In this document: piece after piece, positions 37,912-46,514 of the stretch
How the letters are laid out: each line of letters starts with the position of its first letter
Numbering within the stretch: position 1 is the stretch's first letter
Assembly: GCA_963667715.1 (NCBI GenBank)
Contig: OY763926.1
Coordinates: forward strand, 2,356,001 to 2,420,000
DNA length: 64,000 nucleotides
Reading direction: 5' to 3'
Origin: JAFGDI01 sp963667715
GTDB taxonomy: Bacteria; Planctomycetota; Phycisphaerae; Sedimentisphaerales; SM23-30
Position numbers and translations under genes: made by a program
Notes under the pieces: generated by a model
Told to the model about the DNA's origin: nothing
Databases searched by the model: none
The model's input: only the letters and a program-made list of their open reading frames with translations

Positions 37912-38635
37912 ATTTCGTCCTCCCACATCAGAATGTCAGCCAATGTTGGGTAGTAATCTGTTAGCTCGTTAGCACGCCATAGTCGGTACGTTAAGAGCCT
38001 TCTACTTTTTTTTTACTCGACATCTGCAACAGTGCGTCAATGTCCATTATTGCACGATTGATCTTATGTATCGATTCATCGTCTAGTATTCCTAACGCAT
38101 TACATTCTAGCCTACCGATGATATAATTAACTGATAACGCCTCAATGGCCAATTGGATGTGTTTCGCCTGTATATCCTCTGGCATATTACCTTGGCTATA
38201 ATACTCCAGAGTCTCAGCTAATACTTCCTGTGCTAGTGCCGCTACAGCTTGATATTCATCTTTCGGCGTATATTCTACCTCTCCTGCATTATTAAGGCTG
38301 ACGACACGAGGCAGGAAACGAACCGGAGACACGATAAACTTACCTAGCAATGTATCACACCAGAAGCCTTTAGCGTCACGACGTAACAGGTCTTGTGGAG
38401 TTGGTTTAGTTTCGTACCCTATGTATATATCGCCCGCCTTAATCCATGTCTGGCGGTCTGGATAGTAACCACACGACATAGTGCCGAATGATCTTATTGC
38501 CCCAGGTCTATCGCCCGGACCACTCTTACACTCACCACGATTAAGATTTAGACCGTGCAAGTGTGCCAGGTCGTATTTACTGATATCCAGATCGTTGCTT
38601 AGAACATCTGGGAAGAAATATAAAAATCCATTCAT
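37887..38635 (-). CDS. tail assembly chaperone, -1 frameshift product (gpGT-like)
   Basis: If ribosomes slip back one base on the A9 run (38014-38006), reading continues past the normal stop at 37991 for 39 more codons to a TAA at 37887, giving a ~249-residue product. The extension reads SRRLLTYRLWRANEL followed by TDYYPTLADILMWEDEM, a coherent acidic/aromatic protein sequence. Family knowledge: siphophages make a short (G) and a longer (GT) chaperone by -1 slippage between the major tail and tape-measure genes; this gene is in that place. Confidence 0.7.
37991..38635 (-). CDS. tail assembly chaperone, short product (gpG-like)
   Basis: 214 residues ending MSSKKKVEGS. Lies immediately after the major tail protein, overlapping its stop by ATGA. 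C-terminal half is helical (YQAVAALAQEVLAETLEYY; HKINRAIMDIDALLQM), as in known chaperones; the N-terminal half is unfamiliar. The three-Lys end is the slippery site for the longer form. Assignment rests on position plus the frameshift signal, since sequence similarity alone would not tell. Confidence 0.6.
   Translation of the reverse strand: MNGFLYFFPDVLSNDLDISKYDLAHLHGLNLNRGECKSGPGDRPGAIRSFGTMSCGYYPDRQTWIKAGDIYIGYETKPTPQDLLRRDAKGFWCDTLLGKFIVSPVRFLPRVVSLNNAGEVEYTPKDEYQAVAALAQEVLAETLEYYSQGNMPEDIQAKHIQLAIEALSVNYIIGRLECNALGILDDESIHKINRAIMDIDALLQMSSKKKVEGS
38006..38014 (-). promoter_or_regulatory. -1 ribosomal slippage site
   Basis: Nine A followed by G on the minus strand, in frame as AAA AAA AAA G. 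It contains A-AAA-AAA in the proper phase and the A-AAA-AAG type heptamer. The stop follows five codons later in frame 0, while -1 stays open for 39 codons. Confidence 0.7.
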
Positions 38636-39549
38636 TCCGCTATCACCTCCTTAGCATATCCAATTAGCGGGTTACTGCCATCATCGTTAGGTATTATTTC
38701 GAGAGTGCATATTTTCGGGTTACTACCAGATATCCCTCGACTAACAATCATACCATCGTATACAGTAAATGCCGGGTGCTCAGCAGTGTCCTCGGCTTTA
38801 CGAGTACCATTCGCACTAGCCGCTCTCAAGAATGCTTTTGTTGTACCACTGATTGCAACCCCACGAGCATACGTCCTATGTAACTCCACATTAGTTGTGG
38901 TGATAGTGATACGTGGGTTGCGATAATCTATCCACGCGAAAGAACAATCTGCGTTGCCAGCGTCTGGTAACTTCTTGACGCCAATTCCAAACTGTATAGA
39001 TGTAGATTGGATACCGTCAATTTCAGTACCATTCAATATTGCAGGGCCGGCATAGAATTGCTCGTCGGGCGATGCTGTGCCAATTAGCGATTGGCTGCCT
39101 TGGTACACGATAGGCAAGTTCGTTCCGTCAGTGATTGGATAGCACATCACTGTTATAGTAGCTGGGTTATTGTTATCTGCCGATATTCCAATAGGTATAA
39201 TCATCCCTGAATTTACGGTATATTTCTCATTAACTGCACCGGTTTGACGAGTACCACCAGACGCTGCTAGCCGCTGAAATAGCTTTAACGAGTCCGTCGC
39301 AGCAATCGATTTTCCGACTGTACAGTCAGAGGATGAAGTCACTAATGCCATTAATATACCAATTTGTGTTGTAGTAAAATCCACTCCCTGATCATACCCC
39401 GTCACATAACTCATCGCAGGAGCGGACGCACCGTCAAGCTGCGGGCTTTGAACCTGTACATTTTCGGACAGATTAATTGAACTTATACCGTCGATAGTAA
39501 CATCAACTGTCGTATCAAATGTAATCGCGTAATCATAAAACACTTTCAT
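38632..39549 (-). CDS. major tail protein-like
   Basis: 305 residues, Thr/Ser/Ala/Gly-rich and beta-prone, with two similar halves (e.g. TVNSGMIIPIGISADNNNPATI and TVYDGMIVSRGISGSNPKI) that suggest an internal domain duplication. No signal peptide. Placed just before the tail chaperone gene, the standard position of the tube protein (lambda V). GGAG eight bases before the ATG. Confidence 0.6.
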   Translation of the reverse strand: MKVFYDYAITFDTTVDVTIDGISSINLSENVQVQSPQLDGASAPAMSYVTGYDQGVDFTTTQIGILMALVTSSSDCTVGKSIAATDSLKLFQRLAASGGTRQTGAVNEKYTVNSGMIIPIGISADNNNPATITVMCYPITDGTNLPIVYQGSQSLIGTASPDEQFYAGPAILNGTEIDGIQSTSIQFGIGVKKLPDAGNADCSFAWIDYRNPRITITTTNVELHRTYARGVAISGTTKAFLRAASANGTRKAEDTAEHPAFTVYDGMIVSRGISGSNPKICTLEIIPNDDGSNPLIGYAKEVIAE

Positions 39550-39553
39550 ATTC

Positions 39554-40147
39554 TTATCTCCAATTAATTAAATATGAACTCTGCAACAGTTCAACATTGT
39601 ATACATCATCACTTACTCCTGTTGCCTCTGTTCGCTCCACTGATTCGATCGATAGGAAGCCACCAGAGCCGGATAACATTAAAAGCTCTGTCATTATCTG
39701 ATCACACAAATCATCTTGCGTAGAAGATACAACAACTTCGTCATCCTCGCCGCGTAGTACCGATTCAAAATCTACCTGTAATACACCTCGCTGGTCATGC
39801 TGGTCAGATACGCCAAACCCTATCCGTTCCCAATTCCTACTATTACCAGTTGTTATAATTGCATAAGGAGCCACATCTTGAGGCAATATATTGCTAGGTA
39901 GCCCATTTTTATAAATACGCAATCTAGCTTCAACATCACTAGCCACACCTAACATGTTCATAAATGTGGACGAACACGATAAGCTATTAATTAGATTATC
40001 CATCGGTTGACTCCCTGGATCACAAGTAGGGTACGACGACGAGGTAACCAACACGCCGGTTAATGTCTCATACGCATAAGTCACACCGTTTTGCACTTGT
40101 GTTGGTGCCGGGTAATCAGGCGGCGCATTGTAGCCGAGTCCTAACAT
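39554..40147 (-). CDS. probable tail completion/terminator protein
   Basis: 197 residues. N-terminal Pro/Tyr/Ser-rich tail (~1-40), then a compact alpha/beta domain. The start overlaps the previous stop as TAATG. Its place directly before the major tail protein matches lambda Z/U tail-completion genes; no sequence family recognised. Confidence 0.5.
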   Translation of the reverse strand: MLGLGYNAPPDYPAPTQVQNGVTYAYETLTGVLVTSSSYPTCDPGSQPMDNLINSLSCSSTFMNMLGVASDVEARLRIYKNGLPSNILPQDVAPYAIITTGNSRNWERIGFGVSDQHDQRGVLQVDFESVLRGEDDEVVVSSTQDDLCDQIMTELLMLSGSGGFLSIESVERTEATGVSDDVYNVELLQSSYLINWR

Positions 40148-41049
40148 TATTCTGTAACCTCCGCCGCTACCATTTGTGATAGCAGATCAGTAATAGCATC
40201 ACCATTGGAGTCTTTAAGGGCCTTGACCATGATCACATCAGACGTACCGGCCTTGCGATACTCTATTGCATTAGAGCCTACGAACGCTTTATCTGCTCGC
40301 TGTAGATCATTGATGGCTGTAACCGCATCAGCGACACTGTTGTACGAAACGGCCAACTCGCCGACTGCTGTTGTGTTGGCAGTCAGATCAGCGACCGGTG
40401 CATTACTTACGGCATTAGCGGTGAACTTACTGCTATCGCCGTCAGCCTCGATCATCGTATTGAGCTTATTCAGTATCGCCTGAACCGCTGGGAATGGTAG
40501 CTCGCTTATCGCTGTCGCTATCGCCGCAACGGCTGTCGAGGTTGCCAACTCTCCGACGTCAGCCGTTGTCCAGTGACTATCGCCATAGGCAGAGAGAGCG
40601 GACACCATCGCTGTTATGTTGTCTGCTGTGGCTATACCAGCCAGTGACGTTACCGCACCGTCTGTGCCTCGCATGTCGGTATTGTTGTTGCACGTCTCTA
40701 CCTCTGTGACTTTATCGCTGGCCGGGTCGAAGTCTTTGAGATCGCTCATGAGCTTAGTATCAAACTCGCCGACCTCCAGCACTGTATGTGCCGCTTTAAG
40801 GCCAAGTGTGCCGTTAATGTGTACCTGAGCCTTATGGCCGAGATAGCTACTGATATCCGCCGGAGCCGTAAAGCTCACCGAGAGCAACCCCACGGAAACA
40901 ACTGTTACGGTCGTCACGATAGTCGCCGATACGTCCACACCATTTATGTACAGCTTCGCTGTCGGTGTTCCGGTCGGATTAGCCGCATTGCCGTCAATTG
41001 TAACGGACAGCATCTCGGTAACTGTATCGTTTGCTTTTATAATTCTCAT
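40147..41049 (-). CDS. phage structural protein, beta-sandwich N-terminus
   Basis: 300 residues. Residues 1-~95 form an Ig-like beta domain (TAKLYINGVDVSATI ... AQVHINGTLGLKAAHTV), then an Ala/Thr-rich helical region (SALSAYGDSHWTTADVGEL) and a small beta C-terminus. This build is common in fibre or decoration proteins that project from virions. Overlaps the spike gene stop by ATGA. Its role is uncertain. Confidence 0.5.
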   Translation of the reverse strand: MRIIKANDTVTEMLSVTIDGNAANPTGTPTAKLYINGVDVSATIVTTVTVVSVGLLSVSFTAPADISSYLGHKAQVHINGTLGLKAAHTVLEVGEFDTKLMSDLKDFDPASDKVTEVETCNNNTDMRGTDGAVTSLAGIATADNITAMVSALSAYGDSHWTTADVGELATSTAVAAIATAISELPFPAVQAILNKLNTMIEADGDSSKFTANAVSNAPVADLTANTTAVGELAVSYNSVADAVTAINDLQRADKAFVGSNAIEYRKAGTSDVIMVKALKDSNGDAITDLLSQMVAAEVTE

Positions 41050-42503
41050 GCTTTAAACCCCACATTAAAACCTGTAATCTCTTCGCCACCGCCTGTCGTT
41101 AGTTCTGGCCCTGTCGCACCAATCAACACATGTCCAGTTGAAGTGTCATAAAGCTTGTCAAAATCTGCTTCATCTGGGTCAAGGTGATAATCACCGTTGA
41201 CAAAATCAATGAATGGGTCGTCTGATAGTTCTATATTGTTTTGCCACCTATCACCTAAGATGTCAGCCGCTATAGAAGATGTAGAGTAAAATCCACAATT
41301 AATAAGTATAGGGTAGTCACTTATAGGAGCACCGCTGCCAGTTCCATACCCAGCAAAAATGCAGTTCGAAAAGGTACTTCCAAAACTACTATAGCGAACA
41401 GCTATTAGTGGTGCGTCTCCAGTTATGCTTACGAAAGTAACGTTACCAACTAACATCTCTGCACGTATATCACTTACAGCATCAGTGACAATAGTTGAAC
41501 TGAAAACACCCAAATTACCAGAACCATACCTACCTGAGAACAACACTACAGCTTTAATATTGCTATTGTAAATTCTCATCGACATGCGTGATGTTGCTGC
41601 ATAGCAAAATCCTCCTATTAAATCTGTAACTACCATACTTGCACACCCGTAATCTCTAGTGGTATCTGTGTAACTTCCAAAATTATACCAAGTTGTTCCC
41701 GCATCACCGTTATTCCTAACGTACACTTTTACCGGGTAAGTGTAACAATTACTGTCATCATCTCTCTTGATTACAGAAGTAATAGTGCCAGGCAGAGAGT
41801 ATATTAGATGTTGTATACTGATATGTTTAATAAAAGAATCTGTAGATGTGTTATGTCTCCACCCATATTGTATTGCATTTGTATGTAAGTCCTCAAGCGG
41901 CCTATCCGTACCTTCAGCGATATCTCCGTTACCATCAACACCAATTACAACAATATCCTCTATGCCTGTTATCTCTGCGGTTCTTATGTATGTGCCTGTC
42001 TGTACTAATACGGTATAGCCTTCTGTTTTAGCTAGATTGGCTGCTGCTTCAATCGTTGCCAACGCCCCACCAGCATAAATAGTCCAACTATCATCTGTTG
42101 TTAATCCAGTGATAACTGCATCGATCTCACTTTGTGTCGGCATCGGGTCATATCCAGAACTCGGAGGGCCAACTACCATAAAGGCAACGTCTACTTTGTA
42201 ACCAAAGTCCTCGGTTACATAGCAGTAAAACAGATAGGTGGAACTAGCAGACACGTCGGTTATTAATACTCGGCATATAGTTCCGGTAGGTGCGGATATA
42301 TCATACAGTGAATACACACCTGTAGAGTTAACCGTCATGCTGCTGGTTAGTGTTGTTGCTCCGACTAGCGAGTCTATCGCCGAACCGTTAGCGTTACAGA
42401 AGCTACTGTAATCAGCGTCGTAGCCATCAACGTAACCTCCGCCGTTAGTATCACTAACACCAGTGTAAGTTGCAATTGGTTTTGTACAGATACAAACTTC
42501 CAC
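41046..42503 (-). CDS. right-handed beta-helix tail spike-like protein
   Basis: 485 residues. After an N-terminal ~130-residue attachment region, the sequence has the repeating short hydrophobic rungs of a parallel beta-helix (IEDIVVIGVDG; SFIKHISIQHLIYSL; FSNCIFAGYG; PILINCGFYST), and the phrase DPFIDFVNGDYHLDP seen in planctomycete beta-helix proteins. Such phage proteins usually bind or cut surface polysaccharide. Starts with GTG sharing a base with the previous TAG, GGAG nine bases upstream. Confidence 0.65.
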   Translation of the reverse strand: MEVCICTKPIATYTGVSDTNGGGYVDGYDADYSSFCNANGSAIDSLVGATTLTSSMTVNSTGVYSLYDISAPTGTICRVLITDVSASSTYLFYCYVTEDFGYKVDVAFMVVGPPSSGYDPMPTQSEIDAVITGLTTDDSWTIYAGGALATIEAAANLAKTEGYTVLVQTGTYIRTAEITGIEDIVVIGVDGNGDIAEGTDRPLEDLHTNAIQYGWRHNTSTDSFIKHISIQHLIYSLPGTITSVIKRDDDSNCYTYPVKVYVRNNGDAGTTWYNFGSYTDTTRDYGCASMVVTDLIGGFCYAATSRMSMRIYNSNIKAVVLFSGRYGSGNLGVFSSTIVTDAVSDIRAEMLVGNVTFVSITGDAPLIAVRYSSFGSTFSNCIFAGYGTGSGAPISDYPILINCGFYSTSSIAADILGDRWQNNIELSDDPFIDFVNGDYHLDPDEADFDKLYDTSTGHVLIGATGPELTTGGGEEITGFNVGFKA

Positions 42504-43030
42504 TACATCTCACTCCGTCTCATAGCACGATCTTTGGCTGGGTTGAGTGCCGACTGCGGATTATCCGGATCCATTAGCGTATCGATCATAGCCTTGGCCC
42601 AGCGAATGTTCATTACACACTCGCCGATATCGTCAATGTACAACCTCTTCGAGTTACTAAATTTCGTGACACAACCTTTCATTTGCCGCATAGATTCATA
42701 CAACACGTCACCGCCAACATCGGAAGCATCGACCTCCAGCTCGCTTACCAACTGATCTAAGACGCTCTGTATCTCTCTGAGCTTTGCGAACACTTCCTTG
42801 CCACCACAAGTACATCTGTTCAATATCGCCGCCTTGCGATCGTCCGGTACTGCGAGCAGGTCATATATCTGCTGTGCTACCTCGGCCGGGTACTTCGCCA
42901 CAAAGTCGCACGCCTCCGCATCGACGACCGGCAGGCCGGTCTCAGCGTCCAAAACAAGTAAATCATTGCGAGTGGCGATAGCCACACCGTCAACATGTAT
43001 CACGCCATCAGTTTTTGTCACTTCTGCCAT
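42503..43030 (-). CDS. phage protein of unknown function
   Basis: 175 residues, acidic and mostly helical (FVAKYPAEVAQQIYDLLAVPDDRKAAIL; IQSVLDQLVSELEVDASD), with CTCGG near residue 73 as a partial metal site. No transmembrane region. Lies between the lysis genes and the tail spike; overlaps the spanin-like gene by 23 bases. GGAG nine bases before the ATG. Function not recognised. Confidence 0.5.
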   Translation of the reverse strand: MAEVTKTDGVIHVDGVAIATRNDLLVLDAETGLPVVDAEACDFVAKYPAEVAQQIYDLLAVPDDRKAAILNRCTCGGKEVFAKLREIQSVLDQLVSELEVDASDVGGDVLYESMRQMKGCVTKFSNSKRLYIDDIGECVMNIRWAKAMIDTLMDPDNPQSALNPAKDRAMRRSEM

Positions 43031-43703
43031 TATTTAGCTCTCCTGTCAGTATGTCTTTTATTAACGCTACAGCTTCGCTCTTGCTCATTCTGCCGTCTGC
43101 TCCGGCGTATATATCGTATACACGATTAAACTTCTCTATAAGCTTCTGGCATAGTTTCTTGTTATTTTTTAATATAAACAATAAACACACGCCGAGTATT
43201 ACAACGCAAGATAATATCCACTTAATGTAATCAATGATTATGTTGCGTTTGACGTAGGCGACTTCTTTCGCCGAAAGATCGCCTTTATCTTCGGTGTTAG
43301 GTTGATCGGGCCGATCGGCGTAAAGAGCGATATCAACACTGTCGCCAGAGCCGCCGCAAATGTGATGATAGATATCAATTCTCTGTACCGCTGGTAAGTG
43401 TTCACCGCTACTGTCACTATCACTGCTGTTAATATCGCACTGAGCAGTACGCCCTTGATCGATACACCGTTGGCGTAGACCATCGAGCCAAAGGTCGCCG
43501 CTACCAGCAGCCAGCTCATCGCCTCGTTGATTCTCAGTGCTAACTTCTCGCTTTCTGTCAATGGCGGTGTCGGCTCCATCTTCGCTTCCGGTTGACTCCA
43601 CCAGCTCAGAGGATTTAGCAGGCTCCGCTGAGCCTTGCCGACCGCATCCAGTGGCCGTCAAAGCCACCGCCAACAAGATTGTTAATATTATTACTCGCTT
43701 CAT
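43008..43703 (-). CDS. spanin-like lipoprotein (u-spanin candidate) containing a nested gene
   Basis: 231 residues. N-terminal lipoprotein signal (MKRVIILTILLAVALTATGC, Cys20) would anchor it in the outer membrane; residues ~21-145 are hydrophilic; a C-terminal transmembrane helix (~YIKWILSCVVILGVCLLFIL) would sit in the inner membrane, followed by ~50 basic/acidic residues. Lipid anchor plus C-terminal helix in one chain is the build of unimolecular spanins such as T1 gp11, which fuse the membranes at the end of lysis. AGGA lies six bases before the ATG. The hydrophilic middle overlaps the holin-like gene in another frame. Confidence 0.55.
   Translation of the reverse strand: MKRVIILTILLAVALTATGCGRQGSAEPAKSSELVESTGSEDGADTAIDRKREVSTENQRGDELAAGSGDLWLDGLRQRCIDQGRTAQCDINSSDSDSSGEHLPAVQRIDIYHHICGGSGDSVDIALYADRPDQPNTEDKGDLSAKEVAYVKRNIIIDYIKWILSCVVILGVCLLFILKNNKKLCQKLIEKFNRVYDIYAGADGRMSKSEAVALIKDILTGELNNGRSDKN
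43238..43579 (-). CDS. holin-like membrane protein nested in the spanin-like gene
   Basis: 113 residues in a different reading frame, wholly inside the 43008-43703 gene. Three hydrophobic segments (~20-37, 42-62, 70-88) and a basic C-terminus (KIKAIFRRKKS), which is the class I holin pattern. Its ATG has GGAAG five bases upstream. Probably permeabilises the inner membrane at lysis. Confidence 0.6.
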   Translation of the reverse strand: MEPTPPLTESEKLALRINEAMSWLLVAATFGSMVYANGVSIKGVLLSAILTAVIVTVAVNTYQRYRELISIITFAAALATVLISLFTPIGPINLTPKIKAIFRRKKSPTSNAT

Positions 43704-43704
43704 T

Positions 43705-44022
43705 TTACTTCCTCAATGCAAAATACATTATGCCGCCGACAACGCCCATCCCAATGGCCTTACTTATCAGCCTGCCGGCAACGCCCATCAGCGTATTCTG
43801 CCAACCGGCTCTGACGGCTTTATGTGCTTCGAAATGTTCATAACATTTCTCTTCGAGAGCTTTATACTGATCGCAAGGTCGCTCGGCTGGTTTCGGCCAA
43901 CCTTCCAGTATTGTGTTCAGCCGGGTAACGGCAACCTCAAGCCCCATTACTGCCTTATTCGTCTCATCCTTATGCTTATTGATCGCATCATAGAGCCTTG
44001 ATATGTCATCTGCGGTTGCCAT
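43705..44022 (-). CDS. XhlA-like tail-anchored holin accessory protein
   Basis: 105 residues. N-terminal ~60 residues predict a coiled coil (DDISRLYDAINKHKDETNKAV), and the C-terminal ~25 are a single hydrophobic helix (GRLISKAIGMGVVGGIMYFAL). That is the layout of the XhlA haemolysin/holin family found beside holins. Adjacent upstream of the spanin/holin pair, so it belongs to the lysis cassette. ATG at 44022 preferred over a TTG at 44037. Confidence 0.6.
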   Translation of the reverse strand: MATADDISRLYDAINKHKDETNKAVMGLEVAVTRLNTILEGWPKPAERPCDQYKALEEKCYEHFEAHKAVRAGWQNTLMGVAGRLISKAIGMGVVGGIMYFALRK

Positions 44023-44040
44023 ACGATTATTATCCAAACC

Positions 44041-44376
44041 TTACCTCTTTTCGCGTACACTTTGCCTATCGAGTCGCTCTATTGCCCGTAAATCTAACAC
44101 CCAAAACGAGACTTCATCGCTCGACATAATAACCAAATATTCAACCCCACTAATAGTAACTTTGTCAACATTAACTACAATAGTAGCTACATCTGACTTA
44201 TCAACCGCAATAATGGCATCATATATAACCTCTATACCATACTCTCCCTGCTCTCTCGCCTCTCTTTGTTCAAACGAGAGAGCAGTTATGGGAGTGTGGT
44301 TGTACAGCACATCACCACCGAAACATTGCTTCACGTGCGACGCTGCACTCTGCATTACTTGTTGGGCTATATTCAT
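44041..44376 (-). CDS. head-tail connector-like protein
   Basis: 111 residues, alpha N-terminus then a beta domain (VDKVTISGVEYLVIMSSDEVSFWVLDLRAI). It directly follows the capsid gene with a TAATG overlap, the place of lambda FI/FII. No sequence family recognised; position is the main evidence. Confidence 0.5.
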   Translation of the reverse strand: MNIAQQVMQSAASHVKQCFGGDVLYNHTPITALSFEQREAREQGEYGIEVIYDAIIAVDKSDVATIVVNVDKVTISGVEYLVIMSSDEVSFWVLDLRAIERLDRQSVREKR

Positions 44377-45320
44377 TAGTTAATCTTCAACAGGTGTGCA
44401 TATCTACCGTTTTCGTGAATCTTCTCATCACGATATTCGACTTCCTGTACAGTTATACCGTCAATTGACGCATCACCATAAGATGCTACACCAAGAGTAA
44501 CTTTGCCATTACCTAGCCAATTAAACGACCAACCCAGTCCAGGATATTTCATGTTCTGCTGTGTTGACTTATAGACTAGACAGTAGTTCGGTGACCAAAT
44601 CGCTCCACCAACATAACTCTGACCTTCATCAGCAGTATTTGCCTGGCCTTTGCCGACATGGATCTTGCGAATACCACACATAGGCGCTAATACAGCGGCC
44701 AATAAATCCATTGTGATCACGCCAGACTTAATGCGATCCATAATACTATTATTGGCCATCATATGCTCAAACGCTTCATAACTGATCGCCATTGAGTCAG
44801 GTTCGAACCCACAATTCTGCCACACCTTAATTTTAGCGACTTTGAGCTGAGCAACAATATCACTCGTCGAATCAGACCATGGTGCAGATGACATGTCGGT
44901 AAACTTTGTCGCACCAGAAAACACTGTCGTATCAAACGCTTTAGCAGCTACACGGATTTCCTTATTGATCAGGTTGTTCAACCTGAGAACCTGTGTTGAC
45001 TCAACTTCAGCATCGTAGTCATCTGCATAGTCGTCAGCATCTTCGTTTAGTACATCAATCGCAAGACCGCGCTTAACGCACTTATAACCATCATCCTCTG
45101 CCATCATGACAATCTTATTCAGCCGCGAACCTTTAGCGGCCGTGTTGTCATTGCCAGAATTGTTTTCTGCTGAAATAATTGAATAATTAGCAGCCTTTTT
45201 ACGCACGTCGCGAACCGGCAGAACTTGTTCAGCAATAAACTGATAATCATCTGAATTGAAATCCTGAACTGCATCTGCCAAATCAGCCCTTGGATTTGCC
45301 CTATCGTGTACAATAGCCAT
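44376..45320 (-). CDS. major capsid protein, lambda gpE-like by position
   Basis: 314 residues. Contains RGLAIDVLNEDADD then a long helix (QVLRLNNLINKEIRVAAKAF), and PDSMAISYEAFEHMMAN, typical of E-type major capsid proteins in phages with lambda-like heads. Located after the decoration gene. AAGGA nine bases before the ATG. No maturation-cleavage site was assigned. Confidence 0.8.
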   Translation of the reverse strand: MAIVHDRANPRADLADAVQDFNSDDYQFIAEQVLPVRDVRKKAANYSIISAENNSGNDNTAAKGSRLNKIVMMAEDDGYKCVKRGLAIDVLNEDADDYADDYDAEVESTQVLRLNNLINKEIRVAAKAFDTTVFSGATKFTDMSSAPWSDSTSDIVAQLKVAKIKVWQNCGFEPDSMAISYEAFEHMMANNSIMDRIKSGVITMDLLAAVLAPMCGIRKIHVGKGQANTADEGQSYVGGAIWSPNYCLVYKSTQQNMKYPGLGWSFNWLGNGKVTLGVASYGDASIDGITVQEVEYRDEKIHENGRYAHLLKIN

Positions 45321-45336
45321 ATCACACTATCCTTTC

Positions 45337-46050
45337 TTAGGCTTCAGCAGCCCATGTGCCATTTTCTTCAACTACATACCATCCATTAACTCCATCAGCC
45401 ACAAGCTTAATATAATCACCCGGTCGTGCTGTTGCTTTTGTGTTAATACGGTCCTTATTATCAGCGCCTGCTAGATCTGCTCCCATAATCCTATCGGCTG
45501 TGTTAGGGCTTACCGACATACCCACACTCCCAGGAGTAGCCCCACCATTCATTACGATATACTGCAAACCAGCTGCTGTAGCCGGCAGAGTTACTGTCTT
45601 AGCGTCAGTAGTTACATAAAGCACCTTGCCAACGTCCTGAGCGTCCAACGTCTTGTTGTCTGGGACCGCTTCGAAGTCCAAATTGGCAAGAGTGCTCGGA
45701 ATTTTGACCAATACGCATTCAATGATTGACCCAGCAGCACTAGCAGTCTCGTAAGCGAAAGCTAATGGTACACCAGATGGCGTGCCTACAATAGATCCAA
45801 GGTTGCCAGCATACACTAGCTGCCCTGCGATAATAGACGCACCAGTCATTATTTTAAATGTACCGCCATCATTAAGCAACTTAACTGCTACATTGTCACC
45901 CATAGCTACATCAGATTGAGTGACACCAATCGGCATTTCACCTACACCGACGCGAACTACTTCGTTAAAACTATTCAACTTAACTAAGCAATTGCGACCA
46001 ATCGCTTCACCAGCCTTAAACGCTCTCATATTCTCTGTTTGCTGACTCAT
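45337..46050 (-). CDS. capsid decoration protein with DUF2190-like N-terminus
   Basis: 237 residues. The first ~110 residues (AFKAGEAIGRNCLVKLN ... PIGVTQSDVAMGDNVAVKL) match the DUF2190 style of capsid-stabilising proteins, the functional analogue of lambda gpD. The C-terminal ~110 residues add a second beta domain (AQDVGKVLYVTTDAKTVTLP) of the type seen on virion surfaces. Overlaps the protease/scaffold stop as TAATG; AAGGTGG precedes the start. Confidence 0.7.
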   Translation of the reverse strand: MSQQTENMRAFKAGEAIGRNCLVKLNSFNEVVRVGVGEMPIGVTQSDVAMGDNVAVKLLNDGGTFKIMTGASIIAGQLVYAGNLGSIVGTPSGVPLAFAYETASAAGSIIECVLVKIPSTLANLDFEAVPDNKTLDAQDVGKVLYVTTDAKTVTLPATAAGLQYIVMNGGATPGSVGMSVSPNTADRIMGADLAGADNKDRINTKATARPGDYIKLVADGVNGWYVVEENGTWAAEA

Positions 46051-46514
46051 TAGTTACCACCTTTCTGAGGACGCTTACAGTATGCATTGTATGCATCCTG
46101 GTAATCCTTGCGACAAGCCTTAATAGCAGTGACCTTATCGCATTTATTCGCTTCCATATACTCTGTGAGCTTAACGGCAAAATCGATTTTTGTTGAATTA
46201 TTACCAGGCTTACCGTTCGCTACTGGCTCCTCTTCACCTTCGAAGTTTGCCAAGTCCTGCTGTTCCTGCTTTGCTGCCTCCGCTTGCTCCTTTAGCTTCT
46301 TGTTCTCGTCTGCCAGAACATCAGCATATGCGGCTTTCGCTTCCAGTAACGATACTCGTGCCTGGAACTGCTTAACAGCAAATGCCTGATCATTTGGGAA
46401 TGCGGCCAACATCTGAGTAAGATCGGTCATAGCCGCTTTATAGCCGTCCTCATTGCCTTTGGCTTCAGCATTCTTCAACTCTTCCGCTTTAGCCAGTTCT
46501 TTTTCTTTTTCCAT
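46050..46514 (-). CDS. scaffolding protein from internal start (Nu3-like)
   Basis: 154 residues, same frame as the protease gene. The ATG at 46514 has AAGGA six bases upstream, a stronger ribosome site than needed for an internal Met. The product begins MEKEKELAKAEELKNAEAKG and is mostly coiled coil. Lambda makes Nu3 from within C in the same way. Confidence 0.7.
   Translation of the reverse strand: MEKEKELAKAEELKNAEAKGNEDGYKAAMTDLTQMLAAFPNDQAFAVKQFQARVSLLEAKAAYADVLADENKKLKEQAEAAKQEQQDLANFEGEEEPVANGKPGNNSTKIDFAVKLTEYMEANKCDKVTAIKACRKDYQDAYNAYCKRPQKGGN

Noticed and set aside
43537..44001. Plus-strand frame of 154 codons in the lysis region
   Set aside because: Antisense to three minus-strand genes that have ribosome sites and coupled junctions.
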